Assembly: GCF_030441895.1 (NCBI RefSeq)
Contig: NZ_JARJAS010000010.1
Length of the DNA stretch: 64,000 nt
Strand: one strand, 5' to 3'
Source: Enterococcus_D entomosocium
GTDB taxonomy: Bacteria > Bacillota > Bacilli > Lactobacillales > Enterococcaceae
The position numbers were made by a program, and so were the translations under genes. The notes under the pieces were generated by a model. The model made no database searches and was not told the origin of the DNA. It worked only from the letters and a program-made list of their open reading frames with translations. Below are positions 7,356-15,978 of the stretch, one piece after another (positions within the stretch are counted from its first letter, which is position 1; the number at the start of each line of letters is the position of its first letter).

Positions 7356-7841
7356 CTAACCCCATGTCTCATTGAGTTTATCCGCATAAAACAAAAGTGC
7401 CTGTCGGTAAGACTGGATGTCTGGATCGCTAGAGGTTTCGGCAAGCAGAGTCAATAATCGTTCAGCGGCTTGCTCATACTCGGCTAGATTAAACAGTGTC
7501 ATGGCATAGAAGGTTTGCAAAGCATGATTTTTTGGAAACAGCTGTATCGCGTGTACAAACACTTCTTCGGCTTTTTGATACTTGCCGAGGGCACGATAGG
7601 TGCTGCCTAGACCTAGGTAGGCATCTGGCAAGTCGTTTTCTGATAAACCTAACGCGATTGCTTGTTCATAATAAGGAATTGCCTGTTGTTCTTCCCCTAA
7701 AAGATCATAACTCCAAGCCGTTTGGTAGTGGACAAAGGCATCTTGGGGATTTTCGGCAGCTAATTGAATCAATTGTTCATTTGATTGTTGCAGCTTTTTT
7801 TCAGCCCGCAGTTGGATCGCAGCAGCTAGTCGTTTATTCAT
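7356..7841 (-). CDS. tetratricopeptide-repeat protein
   Basis: 161 residues from the ATG at 7841, with AAAAGGAG 9 bp upstream. At least three TPR units are visible: AFVHYQTAWSYDLLGEEQQAIPYYEQAIALG, the next at DAYLGLGSTYRALGKYQKAEEVF, and the next at LQTFYAMTLFNLAEYEQAAERL (each cut here to the characteristic W/L/G/Y/A/F/A/P pattern). No catalytic domain or signal peptide. TPR proteins act as protein-binding scaffolds in the cytoplasm; the partner is unknown. The following leftward gene is a GNAT acetyltransferase. Confidence 0.75.
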   Translation of the reverse strand: MNKRLAAAIQLRAEKKLQQSNEQLIQLAAENPQDAFVHYQTAWSYDLLGEEQQAIPYYEQAIALGLSENDLPDAYLGLGSTYRALGKYQKAEEVFVHAIQLFPKNHALQTFYAMTLFNLAEYEQAAERLLTLLAETSSDPDIQSYRQALLFYADKLNETWG

Positions 7842-7898
7842 TGGTTGGAAGCTCCTTTTCAAATAGTAGAAAATGACTCGGATAACTTGCGAGCCTAG

Positions 7899-8399
7899 CT
7901 AAGGGGAAAGATCAGCCCAGCTTTCACCTGCAAAGGAAAAACCGCATGCTTCATACAGCTTGTAGGCTGGCTGATTTTCAACCGTCACTACCAGATAAAG
8001 GTGAGTGAGTCCCATGGCTTTTGCTCGTTGGATCACTTCATTCATCAGCAGCTTGGATAAGCCTTTGCCTTTAAAGGCTGCGCTCATAACAACAAATAAT
8101 AGCAGGGGAAGCTCTTGAAACGTGCTGGTTACTACGGCACCGATAGGATAATTATCCTTTTGCAACTGAAAAGAAAGCTCTGGAATCAAGGGACCGTATT
8201 TTCCGTCAGCAGTCTCTCTCAGCTCTCTTTGCCAGTCAGCAATCGATTCCCCTTCGTCATCCGTCGTTTCATGATAGGCCGAATAAAAAAGTTCTGCGAC
8301 ACTTCGAGAATCCGGGATAAAGGGGTCAAAAGAAAGGGCGGATTCTTGTAAAGCTTTGGGGGTATGTTGTAAGTCACAAGCCATAATGATTCGTTTCAT
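7899..8399 (-). CDS. GNAT-family N-acetyltransferase
   Basis: 166 residues from the ATG at 8399 (ribosome-binding site GAGAGGAG). The acetyl-CoA binding motif A is AAFKGKGLSKLLMNEVIQRA (residues ~107-126; the Q/RxxGxG/A-like KGKGLS loop), and motif B ends with VENQPAYKLYEACGF, a standard GNAT carboxy terminus. The acceptor substrate is unknown. It is convergent with nothing and appears to form a leftward pair with the TPR gene, 57 bp apart. Confidence 0.8.
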   Translation of the reverse strand: MKRIIMACDLQHTPKALQESALSFDPFIPDSRSVAELFYSAYHETTDDEGESIADWQRELRETADGKYGPLIPELSFQLQKDNYPIGAVVTSTFQELPLLLFVVMSAAFKGKGLSKLLMNEVIQRAKAMGLTHLYLVVTVENQPAYKLYEACGFSFAGESWADLSP

Positions 8400-8450
8400 A
8401 GAAGCACTCCTCTCTGCTCGTTTCATTTATTATAGCAGAGCAAAGCTTTC

Positions 8451-8663
8451 TCAAGATCGTTTTTTTCTAATGAAAGCCCAGATACAACGAATTCCTTCGT
8501 AGATTGCAGTAAAGACAGCAACCAGAAACAAAAACGACATGTAATGGATCAAAAAAGCCAGTTGAAACCACAAGCCATAGACCATCGGCAAGACGACGAG
8601 CAAACAAATTCCTAATTCGATGTTTTGCTTTCTTCTTATTTGAAACCAACGTTCATCTGACAT
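8451..8663 (-). CDS. small two-helix membrane protein (70 aa)
   Basis: The ATG at 8663 has AGGAGGAAAAAAGG upstream. The protein has an amphipathic start, two hydrophobic segments (residues ~15-32 and ~38-58) and a basic RKKRS tail, giving an in-in topology. The family was not recognised. Confidence 0.55.
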   Translation of the reverse strand: MSDERWFQIRRKQNIELGICLLVVLPMVYGLWFQLAFLIHYMSFLFLVAVFTAIYEGIRCIWAFIRKKRS

Positions 8664-8862
8664 CCTTTTTTCCTCCTGTTCATTCTTTACACACGCTCTC
8701 GGATAAATATCCATCTTTTTATAAAATATTCAATATAGTTGCGATATTTTGATTAAAAAACTAGAAAATTAGTTTGTTTTTTGGTAATCTTGAAGATAAG
8801 ATTAGAAATAGCTGTTGTTTTTTATTTTGACTTATTTTCCTACGAAAGACAAGGTGAGCGGA

Positions 8863-9009
8863 ATGGAAAGAAAACCGATGTATTTAAAAAATGGGCTTCC
8901 TCTAACAATGGAGCCCGGTAAGATTTATACATGCCTTTACCGAGGCGGTTATTTCATTTGTGAAGAAAAGGGCCAACCGCTGCCATCGATAAAAAGAGAA
9001 GCGAAATAA
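8863..9009 (+). CDS. small hypothetical protein (48 aa)
   Basis: The ATG at 8863 follows AAGGTGAGCGG. The product is small and soluble (MERKPMYLKNGLPLTMEPG... then YRGGYFICEEKGQPLP), with a beta-like pattern and turns at Gly. An in-frame ATG at 8815 would add 16 residues but has no ribosome-binding site. Not recognised. Confidence 0.5.
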   Translation: MERKPMYLKNGLPLTMEPGKIYTCLYRGGYFICEEKGQPLPSIKREAK

Positions 9010-9324
9010 GCGAACTTCTCACTTAAGATTTGTCAGGGATCGAACGGGTTGTTGGAATTGTTATCTCCTTTTTGGTACCAATCAAATGATGTCTAGCATT
9101 TTCAAAAAATCTCAACGTTCTTCATTCAGACCATTCTAAGGCTTAAATTGATTTTGACCGATTTCAATTTAGTAAGAACAATCCGATCACTGACAAATGT
9201 TAGGTGAAAAGTCCCCAAGAGACTGAACGAATAGTAATGGTTATTCGGACAGCCAATAGCAGTGGAATTACGAGCGAACATACAATAGTAGAAATCGTCT
9301 TTTTCTCATAAAAAACGATTCTAC
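9010..9324. other. intergenic region upstream of the V-ATPase promoter
   Basis: About 315 bp without a credible gene. The only structure is an imperfect inverted repeat, TAGAAATCGT (9290-9299) against ACGATTCTA (9316-9324), that abuts the -35 box of the V-ATPase promoter and could be an operator or an upstream terminator. Confidence 0.4.
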
Positions 9325-9353
9325 TTGAAGGGAACATTTTTTTTTGCTATAAT
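9325..9353 (+). promoter_or_regulatory. promoter of the ntp (V-ATPase) operon
   Basis: TTGAAG (9325-9330), 17 bp, then a perfect TATAAT (9348-9353). The predicted start near 9360 leaves a leader of about 190 nt before ntpF. Confidence 0.75.
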
Positions 9354-9359
9354 AGTTCA

Positions 9360-9510
9360 GGAATTGAAAAATAAAATAGACAAAGGTTGAGCATTTTTTA
9401 TGCTTCAAGGATCAGGTTTGCCAAGGGGTGAGGCAAACGTTCTTGGAGGAATGCTGGCCTTTTTTTTGTTATCAGCATACTTCTTCGTGAGGTATGCTTT
9501 TTTTGTTTAT
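9360..9510 (+). promoter_or_regulatory. structured attenuator-like leader of the Na+-ATPase operon, candidate riboswitch
   Basis: The leader contains a hairpin GAGCAT/ATGCTT (9389-9405), a second stem GTTTGCC/GGCAAAC (9416-9438) overlapped by an alternative stem CCAAG/CTTGG (9421-9446), and at its end a terminator AGCATAC/GTATGCT (9474-9498) followed by T7. The 5' arm of that terminator can instead pair with ATGCTG at 9451-9456 (ATGCTG/CAGCAT), an antiterminator. Such mutually exclusive stems are typical of a transcriptional riboswitch. In E. hirae this operon responds to Na+, so a Na+-sensing aptamer (the DUF1646/Na+-I type) is the first hypothesis, but I could not match its consensus from memory. 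Confidence 0.55.
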
Positions 9511-9550
9511 TTTTCAGTTGAGAATATAAATCACTATGGGAGGGAAATCG

Positions 9551-9883
9551 ATGAGAGAAGCTTTGACTCGTTTACGAGAAGCAGAAGAAGCCAATGAACA
9601 GCAATTGCTCGCTTTGAAAAAAGAACTGCAGTCGGAAGAAGCGCAGCAGCAACAAGCATTGCAAGAGCGGGCTTCCGCTTTGGAAGAAGCCCTTGCTCAA
9701 GAACAAGCAACAGTCGAAGACCAGTTGGAACAGTCACTAGAAGCACAAAAGCAGCAGCTGGCAAAAGAGACCCAGCAAGTGTTAGATCGTTACCAAAAAA
9801 ATATGCAAAGCTTCCAAGAGCAAGCGGTTCAACAGATCGTTGAAGGAGTGATCGGAACTTATGGCAGTAACCAAACTAAATAA
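9551..9883 (+). CDS. ntpF: V-type Na+-ATPase subunit G/H-type peripheral stalk NtpF
   Basis: 110 residues, almost entirely charged coiled coil rich in Glu, Gln, Ala and Lys, as expected for the peripheral stalk partner of NtpE (the E. hirae protein is of similar size). The ATG at 9551 is chosen because GGGAGGG lies 7 bp upstream; an ATG at 9536 would put the ribosome-binding site inside the gene. It is the first gene of the ntp operon and overlaps ntpI by 23 bp, suggesting translational coupling. Confidence 0.88.
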   Translation: MREALTRLREAEEANEQQLLALKKELQSEEAQQQQALQERASALEEALAQEQATVEDQLEQSLEAQKQQLAKETQQVLDRYQKNMQSFQEQAVQQIVEGVIGTYGSNQTK

Positions 9884-11822
9884 ATTAACGTTGATCACCC
9901 CGAAGCACTACCAAGAAAGGTTATTGACGAAGCTGCAAACGATGCAGTTTGTTGAAATCGAGAACGTATTTGAGCAGGAAGCGAACGAAACTTGGCTACG
10001 GGAATTTTTTGCAGGAGCCACCCCAGAAGGTGCTTCTCACCAACCAATGATTCGTCGACTGCAAGAAGCAATCCGCTTTATTCGCCAAAATGGTGATGCG
10101 AAAAAAGGCACGGAATGGCAACGAGATGCCTTGCGGCTGTCGGACTTTGAAACAAGCTTCGATGAAGCCGCAGCATTAACGGAGCTGGTTGAAGTCGAGA
10201 ATTTGCAGGAGCGCTGGGTAGAGACGATCGAAGCGATCGAAGCAGCGACGCAGTCGGAAGAATGGGCGACACAATGGCAAAATCTTGACGTACCCTTGGA
10301 GATCGAAGCGCCTGCACATACAAGTTTTTTTGCTGGGCGTGTCGAAGGTCCACGCTGGGAAGATCTAGCTGAAGCCTTGCGACAATTGGAAGAGGTTCAT
10401 ATCGAAGTGATCTATTCTGAGCCAAAAAAAGTCAATTTCAGCTGCCTATTTTTAGCAGCGATCGAAGAGCAAGTGTTCCAATTGTTTCACCGATATGGGG
10501 TGAAGAAAGAAACCGGCCTAACATCCGAATCACCAAAAGTGGTTTTGCAAAACGCGAAACAAGCGTTGACTTCCTTGACCCAGCAGCGCAAAGAACTGAT
10601 TACAGAAATCAGTCAGCACAAACAACGGCTGATCCTGTTGCAGCAAGCGGAAGAACTGTTTTTGACTCGTGAGAATCGGACAATGATGCAACAGCGCTTA
10701 GCAGCTGGTCAGACCTTTGCCCTCTTGCGCGGCTGGATCGCAGAAAAGGATCAACCGTTAGTGGCGGAAATGGTCCAAGAATCCTTTGCCAACGAGATTT
10801 ACTATTCGTTTGAAGAACCCACTGCAGACGAGATCGCTGCTAATCAAGTGCCAACGAAGCTAAAAAACGCCTCGTTTATTCAACCCTTTGAAATGTTGAC
10901 GGAGATGTACAGCCTGCCAAAATACGATGAGATCGATCCAACCCCATGGATGACGCCCTTTTACTATGTTTTCTTTGGTATGATGGTGGCTGACTTAGGG
11001 TATGGTGCATTAATGGCTGTAGCGACCACGATCGGGCTGCACGCCATGCGTTTGCCCAAAGGGACCAAACGGTTTCTGAAATTGTTCCAGATTTTGTCCG
11101 TGCCAACTATGATTTGGGGCGCAGTCTACGGCTCTTTCTTTGGCGCTACATTGCCCTTCCAACTCTTATCACCCTCCGAAGATTTTATGGCGATCTTTGG
11201 TCTATCCATGATTTTTGGTGGGATCCAACTGTTTACAGGCCTTTATTTAGCAGCCAAAGAAAATATCCGCAAAAAGGATCTTTTAGGTGCAGTCAACGAT
11301 GGCTTTGCGTGGCTAGGACTTTTGAGTGGTCTTTTAGTGGCAGCCGCAGGCAATCTTTTGATCGATGTCCCAGCACTAACAACCGTCGGCTTGATTTTAG
11401 CAGGCTTTAGTGCCTTATTGATCATCGTGGTACCGATTCTGAAAGGGAAAACCAAAGTGGGCGGCTTCTTTTTAGGGTTGTATGACTTGTACGGTGTGAC
11501 CAGTTACATCGGCGACTTTGTCAGCTACAGCCGCTTGATGGCATTGGGGATCTCCGGTGGGAGTATCGCAGCAGCTTTCAACTTATTGGTGGGCTACTTG
11601 CCGCCAGCCGCTCGTTTTTCTGTAGGCATTCTCTTATTGGTTGTCCTACAAGCTTTAAACATCTTTTTATCGTTACTGAGTGCATATGTGCATGCCGCAC
11701 GTTTACAATATGTAGAGTTTTTCGGAAAATTTTTCACTGGTGGGGGGCGCCAATTTGAAACCTTCAAGCCAAGTGAGAAATACGTTGATTTTGATAAAGA
11801 AAATGGAGGAGACAATAAATGA
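9861..11822 (+). CDS. ntpI: V-type Na+-ATPase subunit a/I, NtpI
   Basis: 653 residues. The amino-terminal half (~1-340) is a soluble, coiled-coil-rich collar domain; the carboxy-terminal half has seven or eight membrane helices starting near residue 365 (PWMTPFYYVFFGMMVADLGYG). The signature GDFVSYSRLMALGISGG contains the essential Arg of the ion half-channel facing the K ring. The gene ends as ATGA overlapping ntpK. It forms the stator through which Na+ reaches the rotor ring. Confidence 0.95.
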   Translation: MAVTKLNKLTLITPKHYQERLLTKLQTMQFVEIENVFEQEANETWLREFFAGATPEGASHQPMIRRLQEAIRFIRQNGDAKKGTEWQRDALRLSDFETSFDEAAALTELVEVENLQERWVETIEAIEAATQSEEWATQWQNLDVPLEIEAPAHTSFFAGRVEGPRWEDLAEALRQLEEVHIEVIYSEPKKVNFSCLFLAAIEEQVFQLFHRYGVKKETGLTSESPKVVLQNAKQALTSLTQQRKELITEISQHKQRLILLQQAEELFLTRENRTMMQQRLAAGQTFALLRGWIAEKDQPLVAEMVQESFANEIYYSFEEPTADEIAANQVPTKLKNASFIQPFEMLTEMYSLPKYDEIDPTPWMTPFYYVFFGMMVADLGYGALMAVATTIGLHAMRLPKGTKRFLKLFQILSVPTMIWGAVYGSFFGATLPFQLLSPSEDFMAIFGLSMIFGGIQLFTGLYLAAKENIRKKDLLGAVNDGFAWLGLLSGLLVAAAGNLLIDVPALTTVGLILAGFSALLIIVVPILKGKTKVGGFFLGLYDLYGVTSYIGDFVSYSRLMALGISGGSIAAAFNLLVGYLPPAARFSVGILLLVVLQALNIFLSLLSAYVHAARLQYVEFFGKFFTGGGRQFETFKPSEKYVDFDKENGGDNK

Positions 11823-12289
11823 TTGATTACTTAGTTAATAATAATGGTGGTATGGTGTTTGCAATTATCGGAATGGGGATCGCTACGATCTTTTCTGGGA
11901 TCGGTTCAGCCAAAGGGGTGGGCCAAACTGGTGAAGCAGCGGCAGCCTTAACGACGAATCAGCCGGAGAAGTTTGGACAAGCCTTGATTTTACAATTGCT
12001 TCCCGGAACACAAGGGCTATACGGATTCGTTATTGCGTTTATGATCTATGGTAGCTTAAGTGGTGAAATGTCGACAGTGACTGGTATGGCGTATTTGATG
12101 GCCTCACTGCCAGTTGCCTTTACTGGCTTATTCTCAGGAATGGCCCAAGGGAAGGTCGCTGCAGCTGGGATTCAAATTTTAGCGAAGAAACCAGAGCATT
12201 TCTTTAAAGGGGTCATGTTCTCAGTAATGGTTGAGATGTATGCCATCTTAGGCTTTGTTATTTCTTTCTTACTTTTAGGAACGATTTAA
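11819..12289 (+). CDS. ntpK: V-type Na+-ATPase rotor ring subunit NtpK
   Basis: 156 residues, the same length as E. hirae NtpK, with four helices in two tandem hairpins. The Na+-ligand positions known from the E. hirae K-ring structure are all kept: Leu61, Thr64, Gln65 (in LPGTQG), Gln110 (in MAQGKVAAAG) and Glu139 (in VEMYAIL). This points to Na+ rather than H+ as the transported ion. Only the second hairpin carries the carboxylate, as usual for the doubled subunit. Ribosome-binding site GGAGGAG; the start overlaps the ntpI stop. Confidence 0.96.
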   Translation: MIDYLVNNNGGMVFAIIGMGIATIFSGIGSAKGVGQTGEAAAALTTNQPEKFGQALILQLLPGTQGLYGFVIAFMIYGSLSGEMSTVTGMAYLMASLPVAFTGLFSGMAQGKVAAAGIQILAKKPEHFFKGVMFSVMVEMYAILGFVISFLLLGTI

Positions 12290-12302
12290 AGGGGGCGAAG
12301 GT

Positions 12303-12887
12303 ATGGACGCAATCGACAAAATGATTGCTGAACTAGACCAAGAAGCGCAGACAAAACGGGAACGTTTGGCTGCCGCTGAACGTGCTAGGATCAGTGAAAC
12401 GATGGCACGTGACTGGGCGAAAAAAGAGTCGGACTTGCAGCTTCGTGCCCAGCAAGCAAAAAAGCAAGCCGAAAAACATTATCAGCAAGCCCTGAATCGC
12501 CAAGCAAGTGCCGCTAAGCAGCAGCAAATGGTGAAACAAAACGAATACTTGACACAACTTTTTGAGCAAGCGTATCAAAAAATGGTTGCCTGGACGCCAG
12601 AAGAGCTGCAGTCATTTGCTGAAAATGTGCTGCAGCAGTTGCCGATCAGTGGGACGGTGACCTTCCACGCTGGTCCTGAGCAAGCAGCCCATCTAGATGC
12701 CGCTTGGCTTACGTCTTGTCAATCAAAACTACCGTATCAAATCAAAGCAGGCGCACCATTGACAGAAGCGGGCTTTTTGGTAGATGACAACGGCATTCAA
12801 TACAATTTTACCTATCAGGTACTGCTTGATGAATACAAGAAAGAAACCCGGGAACGGTGGTTGCAGATCATACAACAAGGAGGTTGA
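12303..12887 (+). CDS. ntpE: V-type Na+-ATPase peripheral stalk subunit E, NtpE
   Basis: 194 residues: an amino-terminal charged, Gln/Lys-rich coiled coil (~1-90) followed by a small globular head (~95-194), the architecture of the E subunit that pairs with NtpF and links NtpA/B to NtpI. AAAGGGGGCGAAGG precedes the ATG. It sits 13 bp after ntpK and 3 bp before ntpC. Confidence 0.92.
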   Translation: MDAIDKMIAELDQEAQTKRERLAAAERARISETMARDWAKKESDLQLRAQQAKKQAEKHYQQALNRQASAAKQQQMVKQNEYLTQLFEQAYQKMVAWTPEELQSFAENVLQQLPISGTVTFHAGPEQAAHLDAAWLTSCQSKLPYQIKAGAPLTEAGFLVDDNGIQYNFTYQVLLDEYKKETRERWLQIIQQGG

Positions 12888-12890
12888 TCC

Positions 12891-13877
12891 ATGAGGAACT
12901 ATCATCAATTGAATCCAATCATTCGGCTGAAAGAGATGACGTTGTTAAAGTCGCAAGAAGTCGAGCAAATGATTGCGGCAAAAGGGTTTGCTGAAGTCGA
13001 AGCTGTCTTGCAGCAGACCCATTATCAACGCTATTTGAAGCCAGATTTTCATGAACGATTCGAAACCTATCTCGATGAAGAATTGTTAAAGACGATCAAA
13101 GAATTGGCCGAGCTGGTTCCTGATCAAGAGATCCTCCGACTGTATATGATGCCTTTTACTTTCCATAATCTAAAAGTCTTGACCAAAGAGTCAGTCACTG
13201 GAAAAGATTATGATCATCTACTGATCGAAGACGGTTTTTACACGATCGATGAGTGTCGGACCGCCATCAAAACGGGAACCTCAGAGGTATTGCCTGAGAA
13301 AATCGTGACTACGATCCAAGAGGTGCGGGAGTACTTAGAAGGCGGCGCCGTGCTGCAAGGCATCGATATCATTTACGATCGCCGGTATTTACATGAACAA
13401 CGGCGACTGGCAGATGAAATCAAGATCCCTGAGCTACAAGAAGCTGTCATCAAGATGATCGATCTGACCAATATAACGATTGCCGCACGTTGTGTACTTC
13501 AAAAACGATCGCGCAGTTTTATGGAGGCAGTCTTAGTGAGTGTCGGCAGTATCCCGAAAGAAGAATTTTTAGCGTTTGCGGATGCGTCCTATAGTGACTT
13601 TTTAGCTTTCTTATTAGAAAGTAATTATCAGGAAGTATTGCGGCCTTTGATTCATGAACAGGTGATCGACTTTGCTGGCTTGGCACTTTTACAAGACAAT
13701 TTGATCACAGAAAGCTATGGCCAAGCCCAAACAGATGCTTTAGGACCACTGCCTTTACTCGCATTTTTGAATGCTAAGGTTTTGGAACTGCAAAATCTGC
13801 GTATCTTGCTGGTAGGCAAACGCAGCGGCTTTACGGAAGAACAAATCAGAGAAAGGATGCGGCACTATGACTCATAA
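12891..13877 (+). CDS. ntpC: V-type Na+-ATPase subunit C (d-type central socket), NtpC
   Basis: 328 residues, almost wholly helical, with the typical vATP-synt_AC39 pattern (FHNLKVLTK near residue 97, LREYLEGG-like elements and a terminal ENLRILLVGKRSG-type sequence). It is the funnel-shaped socket joining the NtpD/G shaft to the K ring. GGAGGTTGATCC precedes the ATG. It overlaps ntpG by 11 bp. Confidence 0.93.
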   Translation: MRNYHQLNPIIRLKEMTLLKSQEVEQMIAAKGFAEVEAVLQQTHYQRYLKPDFHERFETYLDEELLKTIKELAELVPDQEILRLYMMPFTFHNLKVLTKESVTGKDYDHLLIEDGFYTIDECRTAIKTGTSEVLPEKIVTTIQEVREYLEGGAVLQGIDIIYDRRYLHEQRRLADEIKIPELQEAVIKMIDLTNITIAARCVLQKRSRSFMEAVLVSVGSIPKEEFLAFADASYSDFLAFLLESNYQEVLRPLIHEQVIDFAGLALLQDNLITESYGQAQTDALGPLPLLAFLNAKVLELQNLRILLVGKRSGFTEEQIRERMRHYDS

Positions 13878-14175
13878 AATCGGCGTGATCGGCGAGAAAG
13901 AATCCGTCATTCCTTTTCAACTATTTGGCTTTCAGGTCTGCTATGCCTCGGAAGAAAAAGAAGTGAAGCAGGCGCTGGCAAAATTAATGAAGAACAGTAT
14001 GATCATCTACCTGACTGAAAAATGTGCAGAGCTGATTCCCGATGAATTAGCAAAAGTCCAACAAAAAATGACACCTGCAGTCATCTTGATCCCTGATTAC
14101 GATGGTTCCCGAGGAATCGGCAAACGAATGATTCAAGAAAATGTCGAAAAAGCAGTTGGGCAAAACATACTATAG
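13867..14175 (+). CDS. ntpG: V-type Na+-ATPase subunit F-type (central shaft), NtpG
   Basis: 102 residues of a small alpha/beta (CheY-like) fold: MTHKIGVIGEKESVIPFQLFGF, then a Ile/Val-rich IIYLTEKCAELIP strand and the end GIGKRMIQENVEKAVG. This is the F-type subunit bound to NtpD in the rotor shaft. It overlaps ntpC and is followed 15 bp later by ntpA. Confidence 0.93.
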   Translation: MTHKIGVIGEKESVIPFQLFGFQVCYASEEKEVKQALAKLMKNSMIIYLTEKCAELIPDELAKVQQKMTPAVILIPDYDGSRGIGKRMIQENVEKAVGQNIL

Positions 14176-14190
14176 AGAGGAGCCGATGTT

Positions 14191-15978
14191 GTGGAAAAAG
14201 GAACAATTATTAAAGTATCCGGTCCATTGGTGTTAGCCAAAAATATGGGCCATGCAAGTTTAGAAGATATCTGTTATGTAGGAGATTTAGGCGTGGTCGG
14301 TGAGATCATCGAAATGCGCGGCGACGTCGCTTCGATCCAAGTCTATGAAGAAACGTCCGGGATCGGACCTGGTGAACCAGTCGAAACCACCGGTGAACCG
14401 CTATCCGTAGAATTGGCGCCTGGGATCATGTCACAAATGTTTGATGGCATCCAACGTCCCTTAGAAACCTTCATGTCTGTCACCCAAAGTAACTTCTTGA
14501 CGCGTGGGGTGCAATTGCCTGCGTTGGATCATGAGAAAAAGTGGCCTTTTGTACCGACCGTGGAAGTCGGCGCGGCAGTCAGTACCGGGATGGTCATCGG
14601 CACCGTGCAAGAAACACCGTTGATCAATCACAAGATCATGGTTCCTCATGGCGTTTCAGGAACAGTCAAGGCTGTTTATGCGGGGGAATTTACGATCGAT
14701 GAAACGATTTATGTTTTAGATACACCCAAAGGAGAACGGTCTTTCACGATGCTGCAAAAATGGCCCGTTCGTCATAGTCGTCCTGTAAAGCAAAAACTGA
14801 ATCCAGTCGAACCAATGATTACTGGCCAGCGAGTGATCGACACCTTCTTTCCAATCGCTAAAGGCGGGGCGTCAGCCGTTCCAGGACCTTTTGGTGCAGG
14901 GAAGACTGTCGTTCAGCACCAAATCGCCAAATGGGCGGATGTCGACCTAGTCGTCTATGTCGGCTGCGGCGAACGCGGCAATGAAATGACCGATGTAATG
15001 AACGAGTTCCCAGAGTTGATCGACCCTCGCAGTGGTGAATCTTTAATGGCGAGAACCGTGTTGATCGCTAACACCTCCAATATGCCGGTAGCCGCTCGGG
15101 AAGCGTCGATTTATACTGGGATCACGATTGCGGAATACTTCCGAGACATGGGGTATTCCGTGGCGATCATGGCGGATTCCACCTCACGTTGGGCAGAAGC
15201 ACTGCGGGAAATGTCTGGTCGTCTGGAAGAAATGCCCGGGGATGAAGGGTATCCGGCTTACTTAGGCAGCCGCTTGGCAGAGTATTATGAGCGTTCTGGA
15301 AAAGCGATTTGCTTAGGTTCTGATCAAGAAGGCAGCATCACTGCCATCAGCGCTGTTTCACCATCAGGCGGTGATATTTCAGAACCAGTTACCCAAAATA
15401 CGTTGCGGGTCGTTAAAGTCTTTTGGGGCTTAGATGCCACCTTAGCGCAAAAGCGTCATTTTCCATCGATCGATTGGTTGAAGAGCTATTCTTTATACGA
15501 AAGCGAATTGGGTGCCTTTTTGGACCAACAAATGCAAGTGGATTGGTCCAAACAAGTAACAGAAGCCATGCGGATGCTGCAAAAAGAATCTGAGTTGTCA
15601 GAGATCGTGCGACTTGTCGGCATCGACGCTTTATCCGAAAAAGATCAGTTATTGCTGGAAACCACCAAGTCTTTGCGAGAAGATTTCTTGCAGCAAAACG
15701 CTTTTGACGATGTCGATACGTTTACCTCTCGTGAAAAGCAGTTCAAAATGCTGGAAACGATCTTGCTACTCCACAAAGAAGCGGAAGATGCGTTGACACT
15801 AGGTGCCTATCTTTCAGAAATTTATGCAGGGACCGAAGAATTGCGAGACAAAGTGGCACGTATGAAGTACCTGCCTGAAGCAGAATTAGCAAAAATTCCT
15901 GCTTTGCATCAAGAGATCAAAGCAACGATGAAAGAAATTTTACAGAAAGGAGACCGCACTGATGATCAAGGAATATAA
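14191..15978 (+). CDS. ntpA: V-type Na+-ATPase catalytic subunit A, NtpA
   Basis: 595 residues. The Walker A loop GPFGAGKTV is at 232-240 with Lys238, and the catalytic Glu261 lies in GCGERGNEM, both at the same numbers as in E. hirae NtpA. The non-homologous insert (~110-190) that marks V/A-type A subunits is present. The start is a GTG at 14191 with GAGAGGAG upstream; the ATG at 14186 is out of frame. It hydrolyses ATP in the A3B3 ring to drive Na+ export. The 3' end overlaps ntpB by 17 bp. Confidence 0.97.
   Translation: MEKGTIIKVSGPLVLAKNMGHASLEDICYVGDLGVVGEIIEMRGDVASIQVYEETSGIGPGEPVETTGEPLSVELAPGIMSQMFDGIQRPLETFMSVTQSNFLTRGVQLPALDHEKKWPFVPTVEVGAAVSTGMVIGTVQETPLINHKIMVPHGVSGTVKAVYAGEFTIDETIYVLDTPKGERSFTMLQKWPVRHSRPVKQKLNPVEPMITGQRVIDTFFPIAKGGASAVPGPFGAGKTVVQHQIAKWADVDLVVYVGCGERGNEMTDVMNEFPELIDPRSGESLMARTVLIANTSNMPVAAREASIYTGITIAEYFRDMGYSVAIMADSTSRWAEALREMSGRLEEMPGDEGYPAYLGSRLAEYYERSGKAICLGSDQEGSITAISAVSPSGGDISEPVTQNTLRVVKVFWGLDATLAQKRHFPSIDWLKSYSLYESELGAFLDQQMQVDWSKQVTEAMRMLQKESELSEIVRLVGIDALSEKDQLLLETTKSLREDFLQQNAFDDVDTFTSREKQFKMLETILLLHKEAEDALTLGAYLSEIYAGTEELRDKVARMKYLPEAELAKIPALHQEIKATMKEILQKGDRTDDQGI

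Noticed and set aside
9400..9597. 65-codon frame overlapping the V-ATPase leader
   Set aside because: It has no ribosome-binding site, runs through the leader terminator hairpin and overlaps ntpF; the hydrophobic run comes from T-rich terminator sequence.
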